NCBI RefSeq assembly: GCF_042678405.1
Contig: NZ_JBHTLI010000001.1
Location: forward strand, 620,001 to 684,000
Length of the DNA stretch: 64,000 bases
DNA from: Salegentibacter_A chungangensis
GTDB taxonomy: Bacteria > Bacteroidota > Bacteroidia > Flavobacteriales > Flavobacteriaceae
Reading direction: 5' to 3'
The translations under genes were made by a program, and so were the position numbers. Positions 41,872 to 51,377 of the stretch are shown here, one piece after another. Below the pieces are notes generated by a model. The model was given only the letters and a program-made list of their open reading frames with translations, was not told the origin of the DNA and did not search any database. Position 1 is the first letter of the stretch. The number at the start of each line of letters is the position of its first letter.

Positions 41872-43461
41872 TTATTGTTTTTCCCTGGACAATTCAATTA
41901 CTTTTTCAATTATTCTGTCACCTTCATTTTTTAACCGTTCAAATGCATTGGTGCCAAATAATTGCTGTGCCATTACCGCTTTTAAGTATTGTTTTAGAAG
42001 AGGACTGTAGTTGTTGATTTTGAAGTTAAGATTTTCACTACGGCCGTAATCAATAAAATCCTGAACCATTTTATCATCTATAATTACTTCTTTCCTGAAT
42101 TCCTCTTTTGAAAGGGAATTGTAATATTTTCTGTCTTTTTCAAGGACCTCAAAAATATAACGGCTCATAAACCCGCTGTTGAGCAGCAGCCTGATATTCT
42201 CTTTCTCGTTGTTGATGTCTTTTGGAACGAATACATCGGGAATTATCCCGCCACCGCCATAAACAATCTTGCCTCCGGGAGTGGTGTATTTTAGGGAATC
42301 GGCTACCGGAATACTGTCGGCATTCTTAAGTTCGCCGTTCTCATATCTTCGCAGATAGTCTTTAAAGTAAGATTCATTTCCGTGGTCATAAGGCTTCTGA
42401 ATAGAACGTCCGGTCGGGGTATAATACCTGGCAATGGTAAGTCTTACTGCGCTGCCATCTCCCAGCTCCATTTCCCGTTGGACCAGGCCTTTTCCGTAAG
42501 ATCTGCGGCCCACAATAGTGCCAACATCATTATCCTGAAGGGCTCCGGCCACCACTTCGCTGGCAGAAGCAGAATTTTCGTTGATGAGCACGAATACTTT
42601 TCCGTTCTCAAAATCGCCTTCCCTTTGTGCGAAGGTTTCTTCAATGGCCCCGCTTTTATTTTTGGTGAATAAGATGGGTTTTCCGTCTTTAATGAATTCA
42701 TCGGCTATATTAATAGCTTCTGAAAGGTATCCGCCGGGATTATCCCTGAGGTCCAGGGCTATTTGCGTAGCTCCCTTTTTTTCGAGGTTCTTAAGCGCAT
42801 CCCTGAATTCTTCAAAAGTTGTTTCGGCAAAGCGGTTAATCTTAATATACCCGAGGTTAGGGCTAAGCATATATGCCGCATCCACACTCTTTAAGGGCAC
42901 TTTTCCGCGACGAACATTAAAGGTGAGCAGGTCTTTCAGGCCCTTACGATGCACCTTGAGTTTTACCTGGCTGTTCTCCTTACCCTTCAGCTGTCTGGTA
43001 AGGCTGTCGTTGCTGATATTCCGGTTAAAAAGTGGGGTGCCGTCTGCATAGAGGATACGGTCTCCGCCGCGAATTCCTATCTTTTCGCTGGGCCCGCCTT
43101 CCAGGGCCTGGATCACCACAATGGTATCGTTAACATTGTAAAAACTCACTCCAATTCCTACAAAATCTCCCTGCATATTCTCGCTGACATTGGCGTATTC
43201 CTGCCTGGGGATGTAAATGGAATGGGGATCAAGATTTTCAAGGATCTTGTTTACCGTGATATCTACAATGCTGTCGGTGTTAATGTCGTCTACATACTCA
43301 TAATCTATGTAGTCTATAAGCCTGTTAAGTTTTTCTTTTTTAGGATTGGAAGTGAAGAGTTTGCCGGAAGAGGAAAAATCAAGCCCTGCTCCCAGGAAGA
43401 TCCCCAGGACACAAGCCGTGGCCAGTAATAATGGCAGGTATATTTTGTATTTTCCTTTCAA
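41872..43461 (-). CDS. S41 family C-terminal processing peptidase
   Basis: A 529-aa CtpA/Prc-type serine protease anchored or exported by an N-terminal hydrophobic segment (residues 7-26). A PDZ domain covers about residues 95-185 (GDFVGIGVSF, GGPSEKIGIRGGDRIL), followed by the protease core with LDLRDNPGG, the nucleophile in NENSASASEVV (Ser299) and the general base Lys324 in SYGKGLVQ, 25 residues later as in Tsp. It acts in the periplasm on C-terminal tails. It overlaps the dCMP deaminase gene by four bases. Confidence 0.94.
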   Translation of the reverse strand: MKGKYKIYLPLLLATACVLGIFLGAGLDFSSSGKLFTSNPKKEKLNRLIDYIDYEYVDDINTDSIVDITVNKILENLDPHSIYIPRQEYANVSENMQGDFVGIGVSFYNVNDTIVVIQALEGGPSEKIGIRGGDRILYADGTPLFNRNISNDSLTRQLKGKENSQVKLKVHRKGLKDLLTFNVRRGKVPLKSVDAAYMLSPNLGYIKINRFAETTFEEFRDALKNLEKKGATQIALDLRDNPGGYLSEAINIADEFIKDGKPILFTKNKSGAIEETFAQREGDFENGKVFVLINENSASASEVVAGALQDNDVGTIVGRRSYGKGLVQREMELGDGSAVRLTIARYYTPTGRSIQKPYDHGNESYFKDYLRRYENGELKNADSIPVADSLKYTTPGGKIVYGGGGIIPDVFVPKDINNEKENIRLLLNSGFMSRYIFEVLEKDRKYYNSLSKEEFRKEVIIDDKMVQDFIDYGRSENLNFKINNYSPLLKQYLKAVMAQQLFGTNAFERLKNEGDRIIEKVIELSREKQ

Positions 43462-43889
43462 TGGTCCAGTTCTTTTATTTGCTCTAATTCCACGCCAGCC
43501 TTTTCCAGAAACTCCAAACCGGAATTGTCTTTGTAATCTATATTGTAAACCAGCCTGGTAATGCCGGATTGATGGATGAGCTTGCTACACTCCTTACAGG
43601 GCGACATTGTAATATACAGGGTGGCATCCTTGCAGGTTTGTGTTGACGCAGCAACCTTTAAGATCGCATTGGCTTCGGCGTGAAGCACATACCACTTGGT
43701 GTAACCTTCATCATCTTCACAATAATTCTCGAACCCGCTGGGAGTTCCATTATATCCGTCGGAAATTATCATCCTATCTTTCACAATAAGTGCGCCAACC
43801 TGTTTCCGATTACACTGCGAGAGTTTACTCCATTCCCTGGCTATTCTCAAATACGCTTTATCGTACTTTAACTGCTTTTTTTTGTCCAT
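43458..43889 (-). CDS. Deoxycytidylate (dCMP) deaminase
   Basis: A 143-aa zinc deaminase that turns dCMP into dUMP for thymidylate synthesis. Zinc and catalytic residues are in LHAEANAI (His, Glu) and MSPCKECSKLI (two Cys). The DGYNGTPSGFENYCEDDEG segment is typical of dCMP deaminases and adds another metal-binding patch. First gene of the operon with the S41 protease. Confidence 0.93.
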   Translation of the reverse strand: MDKKKQLKYDKAYLRIAREWSKLSQCNRKQVGALIVKDRMIISDGYNGTPSGFENYCEDDEGYTKWYVLHAEANAILKVAASTQTCKDATLYITMSPCKECSKLIHQSGITRLVYNIDYKDNSGLEFLEKAGVELEQIKELDH

Positions 43890-43986
43890 ATTTTAGTAGG
43901 CGAAGTTGAAAGTTTTGGGCTTGTAAAATGCTGTTATTTAATTTATTGCAAAACTTTTTAAAAACCAATTTGAATCTGCTAAAGTA

Positions 43987-44574
43987 TTAAATCGCGAGAT
44001 AATTTTCCTGAAGTATTGGCAATATAATCCCGATCACTATGGAAGATGATACAAGAATCCAGTCCCGTCTTGAAACATTGAAAATATTCAGCAGGATGAA
44101 GCCCAATATCATTACTGAAAGGACCACGATCACCTGTGCAAGTTCTATCCCGAGGGCAAATTCTACCAGGGGTAAAAATTTTGAGGCGGTTTTTCCTGCT
44201 ATCATCTTGAAATAGGCTGAAAAGCCAAGCCCGTGAATAAGTCCGAAGAATATCGTGGTGAAATAAAGCAGGTTAATGTTCTTGTTTGCCGGTTTTTTGC
44301 TGGCCGTAAAGATGTTGTAGACCGCCGTAACGAGTATGGTTACCGGGATAAGCAGTTCCACCCAGTCGGTATCTACCCTTACGATCTCATATACCGAAAG
44401 GAATAAGGCCAGGGTATGGCCTAAGGTGAAAAGAGTCACCAGCCACAGTACTTTTTTCCAGCTGGTAAAGCTGTAAGAAACTACAAGTGCGATTAAAAAA
44501 AGAATATGGTCGTAGGCCTGCCAGTCTAATACATGTTCAAGGCCTAATCTCAGGTATAACCAGAATTGGGACAT
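43987..44574 (-). CDS. HupE/UreJ family membrane protein
   Basis: A 195-aa protein with about seven helices. It contains LEHVLDWQAYDHILFLIAL at the start, LFTLGHTLAL and FFGLIHGLGFSAYF, the His-containing signatures of HupE/UreJ proteins, which are linked to nickel or cobalt uptake. No urease or hydrogenase genes are nearby, so the transported substrate is unclear. Single gene. Confidence 0.87.
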   Translation of the reverse strand: MSQFWLYLRLGLEHVLDWQAYDHILFLIALVVSYSFTSWKKVLWLVTLFTLGHTLALFLSVYEIVRVDTDWVELLIPVTILVTAVYNIFTASKKPANKNINLLYFTTIFFGLIHGLGFSAYFKMIAGKTASKFLPLVEFALGIELAQVIVVLSVMILGFILLNIFNVSRRDWILVSSSIVIGIILPILQENYLAI

Positions 44575-44839
44575 TTTTGTTTACTTAGGGAAAACCCGAA
44601 AGTACAACATATTCAGAAATTTGCAAAGTCAGGCAGACTCATTCCCTGACGCTCTTCTCTTTATATATTTTTACTGTTTCAGGACAGCAAACTTTAGCCG
44701 GTTTCCGGATTCTTCCTTTATAAAGAGCTAACATTTTTCAGCTTTTGACTGCACTAATTTTACATTTTGTTTAAAACTACCTAATAGGAAAAAGAAATGG
44801 GTTTAGTTTCTTTGAGAAGAAGATAATGGCATTGGTGAA

Positions 44840-45036
44840 ACCGGTGAATGCCGGGAGTTGGGGGCGATGCCGCCTGTCTTTACTGTTTTCGAAGAGATGT
44901 TAACCACACCGGGTTTTCAGCGATCCGGTTGTCTCTTCTTTAATTCCACACTGGCTTAAAGTAATATTCGGGGTGCGCGACTCCGTTTATTTGTGTTTAG
45001 TTAAATCCATCCCGTTTTTTGGGGTGGATTTTTTTA
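44840..45036 (+). ncRNA. Candidate structured non-coding RNA
   Basis: In the 800-base gap 44575-45374 there is no convincing long ORF, but a chain of hairpins runs along the plus strand: GGCG-ATGC-CGCC (44863-44874), GAAGAGA / TCTCTTC enclosing ACCGG / CCGGT (44891-44938), CGGGG / CTCCG (44969-44985), then a perfect-looking terminator. A terminator with no coding gene before it on its strand implies a transcript. I cannot assign a family; 6S-Flavo and Flavo-1 RNAs should be tested. The 5' end is not defined. Confidence 0.4.
45003..45036 (+). terminator. Intrinsic terminator ending the candidate ncRNA
   Basis: AAATCCATCCC / GGGGTGGATTT, 11 pairs with one wobble, 7-base loop and a run of seven T. 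Confidence 0.85.
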
Positions 45037-45056
45037 TTCCAGGCGTATTATATCCT

Positions 45057-45152
45057 TCAGCCGGTTAATCTGGATACTATAAAAATAGCCAGCAGGATAC
45101 TGCTGATAAGGAAAAGGAACTGGAAAATTTTTATTAAGGTGTCATCTCTCAT
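45057..45152 (-). CDS. Possible 31-aa single-helix membrane peptide
   Basis: ATG to TGA ORF encoding MRDDTLIKIFQ followed by a hydrophobic helix FLFLISSILLAIFIVS and a RLTG end. An acidic start, one helix and a basic end is typical of small membrane proteins. No homologue known to me; it could be chance in AT-rich DNA. Confidence 0.35.
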   Translation of the reverse strand: MRDDTLIKIFQFLFLISSILLAIFIVSRLTG

Positions 45153-45374
45153 AATGATATAATTTAAAGATAACATTAAGCAGGTGGGAACAATAAAGTT
45201 ACCTATTTTGAACAGACTTAGGTTTTTGTTTAAGGCAAAGCCTTTGTATTAGAACAACGTGATTCCTTTGTTTATAATTGTTCCCGGGTTACCGGCTTTT
45301 CAAAAACTAAGGGGAAACCCTTAGAAGATTTTCGGGGTGTAACGGACCTGCCTGAAGGGGTTGAAATATTAAAA

Positions 45375-46043
45375 TTACTGGTCGTCTAATTGAATAGCGT
45401 CGGGAGATGCACCTAGCTTCTGAAGAGTTTTAGAGATCTCCTTGGTCATTTTTGGCGGGCCGCATACATAGAACTGCTTGTGGAAATCCCCGATATTTTC
45501 CTTCAAGAAATCTGCGTTAATATAGCCTTTATGATATTTTGTGTCTTCCTGATCGGTAATAACATAGGTTACCTCATTTCCCAGCATTTTATCTAATTCA
45601 TTTTTCAGGATGATATCCTTATCGGTACTATTGGAGAAGAACAGGCTGTTTCCGCGAAGCTTGTTTTTACGTTCCAGGTCGCGGAGTATGGCGAGGTATG
45701 GGGTGATTCCTGCGCCGCCGGCAATAATATAACCGGGGCCGTGGTAGTCTATGGCTCCCCAGGTATCCCTGATAATGAGTTCATCTCCGGGTTTCAGTTT
45801 GTCCAGTTGTTCTGTCACTCCATGATGATCGGGATAGATCTTTATGGTGAATTCAAGGTCTGGCGATTCATTAAGGCTCGTAAAGGTAAAAGGCCTTTTT
45901 TCATCTTTCCAGTCTTCTTTATTAATGGAAACTTCGGTGGCGTGTCCCGGGGTAAAATTGTAGTCGTCCGGCTTTTCCAGCTTAAAACTTTTTACGTTGT
46001 GGGTTACCTGATCAATTGCCTTGATTTTTACTGTATGTTCCAT
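45375..46043 (-). CDS. FAD-dependent ferredoxin/flavodoxin reductase-like oxidoreductase
   Basis: A 222-aa FNR-type reductase. FAD-binding motif RPFTFTS (residues 50-56), NAD(P)-binding GGAGITPYLAI, and the C-terminal FYVCGPPKM. There is no 2Fe-2S domain, so it must pass electrons to or from a separate partner. A few flavobacterial homologues are annotated as flavodoxin reductases. Single gene flanked by two gene-poor gaps. Confidence 0.9.
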   Translation of the reverse strand: MEHTVKIKAIDQVTHNVKSFKLEKPDDYNFTPGHATEVSINKEDWKDEKRPFTFTSLNESPDLEFTIKIYPDHHGVTEQLDKLKPGDELIIRDTWGAIDYHGPGYIIAGGAGITPYLAILRDLERKNKLRGNSLFFSNSTDKDIILKNELDKMLGNEVTYVITDQEDTKYHKGYINADFLKENIGDFHKQFYVCGPPKMTKEISKTLQKLGASPDAIQLDDQ

Positions 46044-46261
46044 CTTTTCTTTTTAAAGTATAAAAACTGAATGGAATAGCATTGATTCAAACTGCTGAAA
46101 GTCTATTATTTAACCTTACTTAAAGAGAAATAAGCTTAATTTTAAGGAAGCTTTAAAAATCTGTTTTTGAAACCAGGATTGATTCATATGAATTAAAAAG
46201 CTGGATTTTGGATGGAGATATTTCAGAGAGGCCTGAAGATTTATTTTTTACGGACCCGGGA

Positions 46262-46345
46262 TCAGCCCCTGCTTCGTATGCTTAACCAAAGCATTGCAAC
46301 TATGGCAATAAAACCTAAAATAAAGCCGGCTATTAATTCAAACAT
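46262..46345 (-). CDS. Possible 27-aa single-helix membrane peptide
   Basis: ATG to TGA ORF encoding MFELIAGFILGFIAIVAMLW and a basic end LSIRSRG, one transmembrane helix with a positive C-terminus. It lies in the 535-base gap 46044-46578, which otherwise shows only the fasciclin-gene terminator. No homologue recognised. Confidence 0.35.
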   Translation of the reverse strand: MFELIAGFILGFIAIVAMLWLSIRSRG

Positions 46346-46530
46346 GCTCAATAATTTAAGCAGCGCAATATAGGAGCCTGGGTATAATAGCTGAAATTAA
46401 ATATTGTTAACGTGCCTTTTATGTTAAAATAAATGAGAATTCGGATAATAATCTGTCCGAGACGGGATGGTTTCGGACTTGAGTTCCAGAGGGTGTTCCG
46501 ATTCTTTCAATATTGGGACTGGCAAATAAC

Positions 46531-46560
46531 AAAAAAAGCTGTCGGTAAGGACAGCCTTTT
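46531..46560 (-). terminator. Terminator of the fasciclin gene
   Basis: GCTGTC / GACAGC arms with flanking A and T tracts; on the minus strand the stem is followed by seven T. It lies 19 bases past the gene. Confidence 0.82.
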
Positions 46561-46578
46561 CTTTTAGGGAAGATCCGC

Positions 46579-47199
46579 TTATTTTACAGGCAGTAATACC
46601 GCGCTTATCACGTGAACAATCCCATTAGAGGCCGAAAAATCTGCAGCTTCAATCTTTGCCGAATTTCCTATGGCAGTTATGCTCATATCAGGATGAACAT
46701 AAAACACTTCTCCCAGCCAGGTTTCAATCTCTTTTTTATTCTGAGGTGGGACTACGCTGTTCGAAGCTCTTCTGCCATCGGTTACGTGATATTTCAGCAC
46801 ATCTAAGACCAGGCTTGCAGGTAAGTCCCTTATTCCGTCAACTTTCAGGTCTTCATACAAGGCCTCGAAGGCATCATTGGTAGGTGCGAAAACCGTATAC
46901 TGGTCTGTTCCGTAAAGGAACAGGTTCACGAGGCCGGCATCAAATTCTTCATCTACATAATAAAGCGCCTCTAATAATTCTGTGAATTCATTTTCGATTG
47001 CGATCTCGGCAATGGACATATCTCCTTTTTCAGGAGCTCCGTTTCGCTGTTCTTCATTATCTCCGGACTTCTTTGTGGATGCTTGGTAAGCTTCCGGTTC
47101 TGCAAGTGAATCATTCTTTGAGCAGGACTGGAATACAAAGAAGCTTAATGCGATTAAAAGCAGGCCAAGCCTTACTTTTCCTGGTACAATCTTTTTCAT
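46579..47199 (-). CDS. Fasciclin domain lipoprotein
   Basis: A 206-aa lipoprotein (lipobox FQSC, Cys26) with a polar linker and one fasciclin (FAS1) domain (residues about 68-206). The H1 motif reads YTVFAPTNDAFEAL and the H2-type end reads ASNGIVHVISAVLLP. FAS1 domains mediate adhesion or carbohydrate contact at the cell surface. Single gene with its own terminator. Confidence 0.92.
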   Translation of the reverse strand: MKKIVPGKVRLGLLLIALSFFVFQSCSKNDSLAEPEAYQASTKKSGDNEEQRNGAPEKGDMSIAEIAIENEFTELLEALYYVDEEFDAGLVNLFLYGTDQYTVFAPTNDAFEALYEDLKVDGIRDLPASLVLDVLKYHVTDGRRASNSVVPPQNKKEIETWLGEVFYVHPDMSITAIGNSAKIEAADFSASNGIVHVISAVLLPVK

Positions 47200-47574
47200 A
47201 ATAATAAATTTTTTGAGTTGATATTGAAGTGAATTTAATAGGAAACGGATATTTTGTTTATTCTTTTAACAAAAATTTTAAACAAAAATAGTTCTTCGCT
47301 AATGCCCCGGATCCCGTTCACCCTAATGTTTTTGGGTGTTTCAGGTGTTTTTGTGGCTTTTTCCGGTTTGTTCCTTCGGTAGCAGGTTTTGTGAGGGATT
47401 TCTTATAATTCACAATGTTTTCGAGTTTAAAGCGCTGTTTTACAGGTGTTTGTGTTTGGTGAGAAGATGAAGTAAATGATCGGCTTTACCAGGAGAAGCC
47501 CGGAGTATTTCTTAGGGGATTTTCTTCGGTTTAGCAGTCGCTATAGTTTTTACTTCTGTTCATCATAATTTATA

Positions 47575-47599
47575 CTTATAGGGCATTAAAATTTATAAG
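47575..47599. promoter_or_regulatory. Possible operator upstream of katG
   Basis: CTTATA and TATAAG form an inverted repeat 13 bases apart. A TATTTTTA box (7 of 8 to TAnnTTTG) at 47612-47619 puts the repeat centre about 40 bases before the likely transcription start. It could be an OxyR- or Fur/PerR-type site. The rest of the 449-base gap 47200-47648 shows nothing else. Confidence 0.3.
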
Positions 47600-47648
47600 C
47601 TAAGATTATTGTATTTTTAAGCGTATTAAATAACTAAAACTTCACACA

Positions 47649-49892
47649 ATGGCGAACAACAATTCAGATAACCACAAAGTCTGGGATGTAAATGAATCTA
47701 GTAAATGCCCTTTTATGGGTGGAGCTACAAAGAAAACCGCAGGCGCCGGAACTTCAAACCGGGACTGGTGGCCAAACCAATTAAATTTACAAATCCTGAG
47801 ACAGCATTCTTCGCTCTCCGATCCAATGGGAGAGGAATTCAACTATGCTGAAGAATTCAAGAAACTAGACCTGAAAGCAGTAAAAGAAGATCTTTTTGAG
47901 CTGATGACCGATTCGCAGGACTGGTGGCCAGCCGATTTTGGCCACTACGGCCCATTCTTCATCCGAATGGCCTGGCATAGTGCGGGAACTTACCGTATTG
48001 CCGATGGCCGTGGTGGCGGAGGTTCAGGATCCCAGCGTTTTGCGCCGCTAAATTCCTGGCCCGATAATGCCAACCTTGATAAGGCACGTTTGTTATTATG
48101 GCCAATTAAACAGAAATACGGAAAGAAAATTTCCTGGGCAGACCTTATGATCCTTGCCGGGAACTGCGCCCTTGAATCTATGGGCTTTAAGACCTTTGGT
48201 TTTGCCGGGGGTCGTGAAGATATCTGGGAGCCGGAACAGGATATTTACTGGGGCTCTGAAGGAGAGTGGTTAGGAAATAAAGAACGTTTTGAAGGTGAGG
48301 ACCTTGAAAACCCTCTCGGAGCCACCCATATGGGGCTTATTTATGTAAACCCTGAAGGCCCTAACGGAAATCCCGATCCGGTTGCCGCAGCTCACAATAT
48401 CCGCGAGACCTTCGGGCGTATGGCAATGAACGACTATGAAACGGTAGCCCTGATCGCCGGGGGACATACCTTCGGAAAAACGCACGGTGCTGCCGATGCT
48501 GATAAATATGTGGGGCACGAACCTGCAGGAGCAAGTATAGAAGAACAGGGGCTTGGCTGGAAGAACAGTTTCGGAAGCGGAAAAGCAGGAGATACCATTA
48601 CCAGCGGGATAGAAGGTGCCTGGACGCAGACCCCAACTCAATGGAGTAACAAATTTTTTGAGAACCTGTTCACCTATGAGTGGGAATGTATTAAAGGTCC
48701 GGGCGGGGCATACCAATGGCAGCCTAAGGACAATGCGGGTGCGGGAACGGTTCCCGATGCACACGACCCTTCCAAAAAACACGCTCCGTTTATGCTTACC
48801 ACAGACCTTTCCTTGAAGGAAGACCCTGAATATGCTAAGATCTCAAGGCATTTTTATGAGAATCCCGATGAGCTGGCCGATGCCTTTGCAAAGGCCTGGT
48901 ATAAATTAACCCACCGTGATATGGGGCCGATTTCCCGTTACCTCGGGCCGGAAGTTCCATCAGAAGAATTGATCTGGCAGGACCCGATCCCGAAAGTGGA
49001 ACACGAGCTTATTAACGATGAGGATATCGCTGCCCTTAAGGCGAAGCTTCTGGATTCTGGGCTTTCTGTTTCCCAGCTGGTTTCCACCGCCTGGGCTTCG
49101 GCATCAACCTACCGTAATTCAGACAAACGTGGTGGCGCTAATGGCGCAAGGCTTCGCCTGGCACCGCAAAAGAACTGGGAAGTGAATAATCCGGAAGAAC
49201 TATCTAAAGTACTGGACAAGCTGGAAGCTGTTCAGAAGGATTTCAATAATGCCCAGTCCGGAAATAAAAAGGTTTCCCTTGCCGATCTTATCGTGCTTGG
49301 AGGATGTGCCGGGATCGAGAAAGCTGCTAAAAATGCAGGAAAGGAGATAAAGGTTCCTTTTACTCCGGGACGCGCCGATGCATCCCAGGAACAAACCGAT
49401 GCAGAAGCATTTGCTCCGCTGGAACCTCGTGCCGACGGCTTCCGTAACTATGCGACGCACCAGAAAAATGTTTCGGCTTCGCCGGAAGAGATGCTTGTGG
49501 ATAAAGCGCAGCTGTTATCGCTTACTCCACCTGAGATGACCGTACTGGTGGGTGGTATGCGTGTGCTTAATACAAATTATGACAGATCAAAACACGGGGT
49601 CTTCACCGAAAGGCCTGAAAGCCTGACCAACGATTTCTTTGTGAACCTGCTGGATATGAACACGACCTGGAAAGCAGTTTCTGATGATGAGAAGGAATTT
49701 GAGGGGCGTGATCGTTCTTCAGGAGCCGCGAAATGGACCGGAACCCGGGTAGATCTTATCTTCGGTTCTAATTCAGAACTTCGTGCCCTCGCTGAGGTAT
49801 ACGGATGCGGTGACTCGCAGGATAAGTTTTTAAAGGATTTTGTTAAGGCCTGGGATAAGGTGATGAATCTTGACCGGTTCGATCTTAAATGA
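47649..49892 (+). CDS. katG: Catalase-peroxidase (HPI)
   Basis: A 747-aa bifunctional heme enzyme. Distal site residues Arg106, Trp109 and His110 (IRMAWHSAGTYR), the Met-Tyr-Trp adduct partners Tyr232 (GLIYVNPEGP) and Met258 (FGRMAMND), and the proximal His273 (IAGGHTFGKTHG) are all present. The C-terminal half is the duplicated, heme-less peroxidase domain (QLVSTAWASASTYR). Full length. Removes hydrogen peroxide in the cytosol; probably induced by oxidative stress. Single gene ending at a terminator. Confidence 0.97.
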   Translation: MANNNSDNHKVWDVNESSKCPFMGGATKKTAGAGTSNRDWWPNQLNLQILRQHSSLSDPMGEEFNYAEEFKKLDLKAVKEDLFELMTDSQDWWPADFGHYGPFFIRMAWHSAGTYRIADGRGGGGSGSQRFAPLNSWPDNANLDKARLLLWPIKQKYGKKISWADLMILAGNCALESMGFKTFGFAGGREDIWEPEQDIYWGSEGEWLGNKERFEGEDLENPLGATHMGLIYVNPEGPNGNPDPVAAAHNIRETFGRMAMNDYETVALIAGGHTFGKTHGAADADKYVGHEPAGASIEEQGLGWKNSFGSGKAGDTITSGIEGAWTQTPTQWSNKFFENLFTYEWECIKGPGGAYQWQPKDNAGAGTVPDAHDPSKKHAPFMLTTDLSLKEDPEYAKISRHFYENPDELADAFAKAWYKLTHRDMGPISRYLGPEVPSEELIWQDPIPKVEHELINDEDIAALKAKLLDSGLSVSQLVSTAWASASTYRNSDKRGGANGARLRLAPQKNWEVNNPEELSKVLDKLEAVQKDFNNAQSGNKKVSLADLIVLGGCAGIEKAAKNAGKEIKVPFTPGRADASQEQTDAEAFAPLEPRADGFRNYATHQKNVSASPEEMLVDKAQLLSLTPPEMTVLVGGMRVLNTNYDRSKHGVFTERPESLTNDFFVNLLDMNTTWKAVSDDEKEFEGRDRSSGAAKWTGTRVDLIFGSNSELRALAEVYGCGDSQDKFLKDFVKAWDKVMNLDRFDLK

Positions 49893-49916
49893 TCCTAAGC
49901 GGAACCTGTACTGAAC

Positions 49917-49946
49917 AAAAAAGGTGATCTTAAGGTCACCTTTTTT
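49917..49946. terminator. Terminator downstream of katG
   Basis: AAAAAAGGTGA / TCACCTTTTTT with an 8-base loop, 25 bases after the katG stop; symmetrical enough to serve the convergent esterase gene. Confidence 0.85.
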
Positions 49947-49985
49947 GATTTATAGTTGTTTCTTTTTCTTGCCTATACCTGGTCA

Positions 49986-51224
49986 CTATGACTTCGAAAC
50001 TTCAGCTTCTATCTTATTTTCCAGGTCCCGAAGTTCTTCTATGCGCCACAACCTTAGCTTCTGATCCTCGGCCAGCCGGATAGCCTTGTTTATCTCCTCC
50101 TGCGCTGTCTGAATTTGCTCTTTCTTCAGATGAACTTCAGCAAGTTTTTCATACAATTCGAAGGATCCGGGATGTTCTTCCAGGCTTTCCTTCAATATAG
50201 CCTCGGCCTCATCATAATTTTTATCCCGGATGGCATTCGCTGCAAACAAACTTGCCAGGAAAGCTTCAGAATTAGGGTAATTGGCAGAGACGAGGTCTTT
50301 TATCTTTGCCAGTTCTTCCGGCTGGTCCTTTAGTACATAAACAACGCTGTTGTACAGGACAGCCTCGGCAATGGGCAGGGGGATATCAAAGGCCGAAGCA
50401 TTTTTGCTGATGTATTTCTCCAGCTCTTCTGCCGATTCAAAATAGGGTTTTTCGATCTTCCATTCCTTAAAAATATCGCGGAGCGCCCATTTATAAGTTG
50501 GAGCCCCAACAGAATTATGGTTTTCTCTCTCAAATTTTCTGAATTTGAACTCCGGGCCGGCAACCTCCAGGAATTCCTTTACCCCCATCCTTTTTTCGTT
50601 TGCCAAAGACACGTACACCTCGGTGTTCAAGGAATCTTTTGTTGTATAGGTCTCTTTAGCCACTTTATTCATCGCGTTCTCTTCCCACCATAAAGCCGGG
50701 CTTATCGCGATATACTTATTGAAGAGTTCCGGGCGCTTTAAGGCGGCATTCACGATAAAGATTCCGCCAACGGAGTGTCCGGCAAGCACATTAAAGCCGA
50801 GGCTTTTGTAATGCTTTTCTATATAAGGCATTAGTTCCTGTTCTATGAAACTCAGCACCTCGTCGGCATTTCCACCATCCTTTACTCCCGGGATCGTCGG
50901 TTTGCAGTTCTTTTTATAAGTGGTGGAGCCTTTCCCGGAAATACCCACCAGGATCATTTCGGGGATGTTTTCGGAAATACCGCCCTGAAGCTCCAGGAGG
51001 CCCGCCACATATCGGAAATTGTAATCCCCATCCAAAATATAGAGTACCGGGTAATGTTGATCGGGTTTATAGTGATAGGATGGTGGTAAATAAATCGACA
51101 AGGGTCTGTCATCCTCTAAAATGTCGGAATGAACAGTATCTCTTATCCCGATATTTATTTGTTGACCAAAGGAAGTGGAGACGGAAAATAAAATGAAAAA
51201 TACTACAACAAGTTTTTGGCTCAT
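49986..51224 (-). CDS. Exported esterase (PF00756 type) with C-terminal TPR repeats
   Basis: A 412-aa secreted protein: signal peptide to SFGQ, then an esterase-D / IroE-like alpha/beta hydrolase (residues about 25-265) with PVLYILDGDYNF, the nucleophile Ser151 in LAGHSVGG, and His in NHNSVG. Residues about 290-400 form TPR-like helical repeats (YDEAEAILKESLEEHPGSFELYEKLAEVHLKKEQ). Possible roles include hydrolysis of siderophore or acyl esters. Single gene. Confidence 0.88.
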   Translation of the reverse strand: MSQKLVVVFFILFSVSTSFGQQINIGIRDTVHSDILEDDRPLSIYLPPSYHYKPDQHYPVLYILDGDYNFRYVAGLLELQGGISENIPEMILVGISGKGSTTYKKNCKPTIPGVKDGGNADEVLSFIEQELMPYIEKHYKSLGFNVLAGHSVGGIFIVNAALKRPELFNKYIAISPALWWEENAMNKVAKETYTTKDSLNTEVYVSLANEKRMGVKEFLEVAGPEFKFRKFERENHNSVGAPTYKWALRDIFKEWKIEKPYFESAEELEKYISKNASAFDIPLPIAEAVLYNSVVYVLKDQPEELAKIKDLVSANYPNSEAFLASLFAANAIRDKNYDEAEAILKESLEEHPGSFELYEKLAEVHLKKEQIQTAQEEINKAIRLAEDQKLRLWRIEELRDLENKIEAEVSKS

Positions 51225-51377
51225 AGCTGTAATTTGGTGCCCCTAAAGTTATCGGCTGAAGCCTGAAGGGGCGATTAGTGAGATGGGTTTTCTGTTCTTT
51301 AAGTCGGAATTTTCAACGATGAAGTTAACCAATTTCATTTAAAGTCGCTGCTCTGGCAATGGCCGGGAAATATCCAT

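Noticed and set aside
44743..44768. TTTTG and TACATTTT as a promoter for the candidate ncRNA
   Set aside because: The spacing of 13 bases is too short for a Bacteroidota promoter and the -7 box is imperfect.
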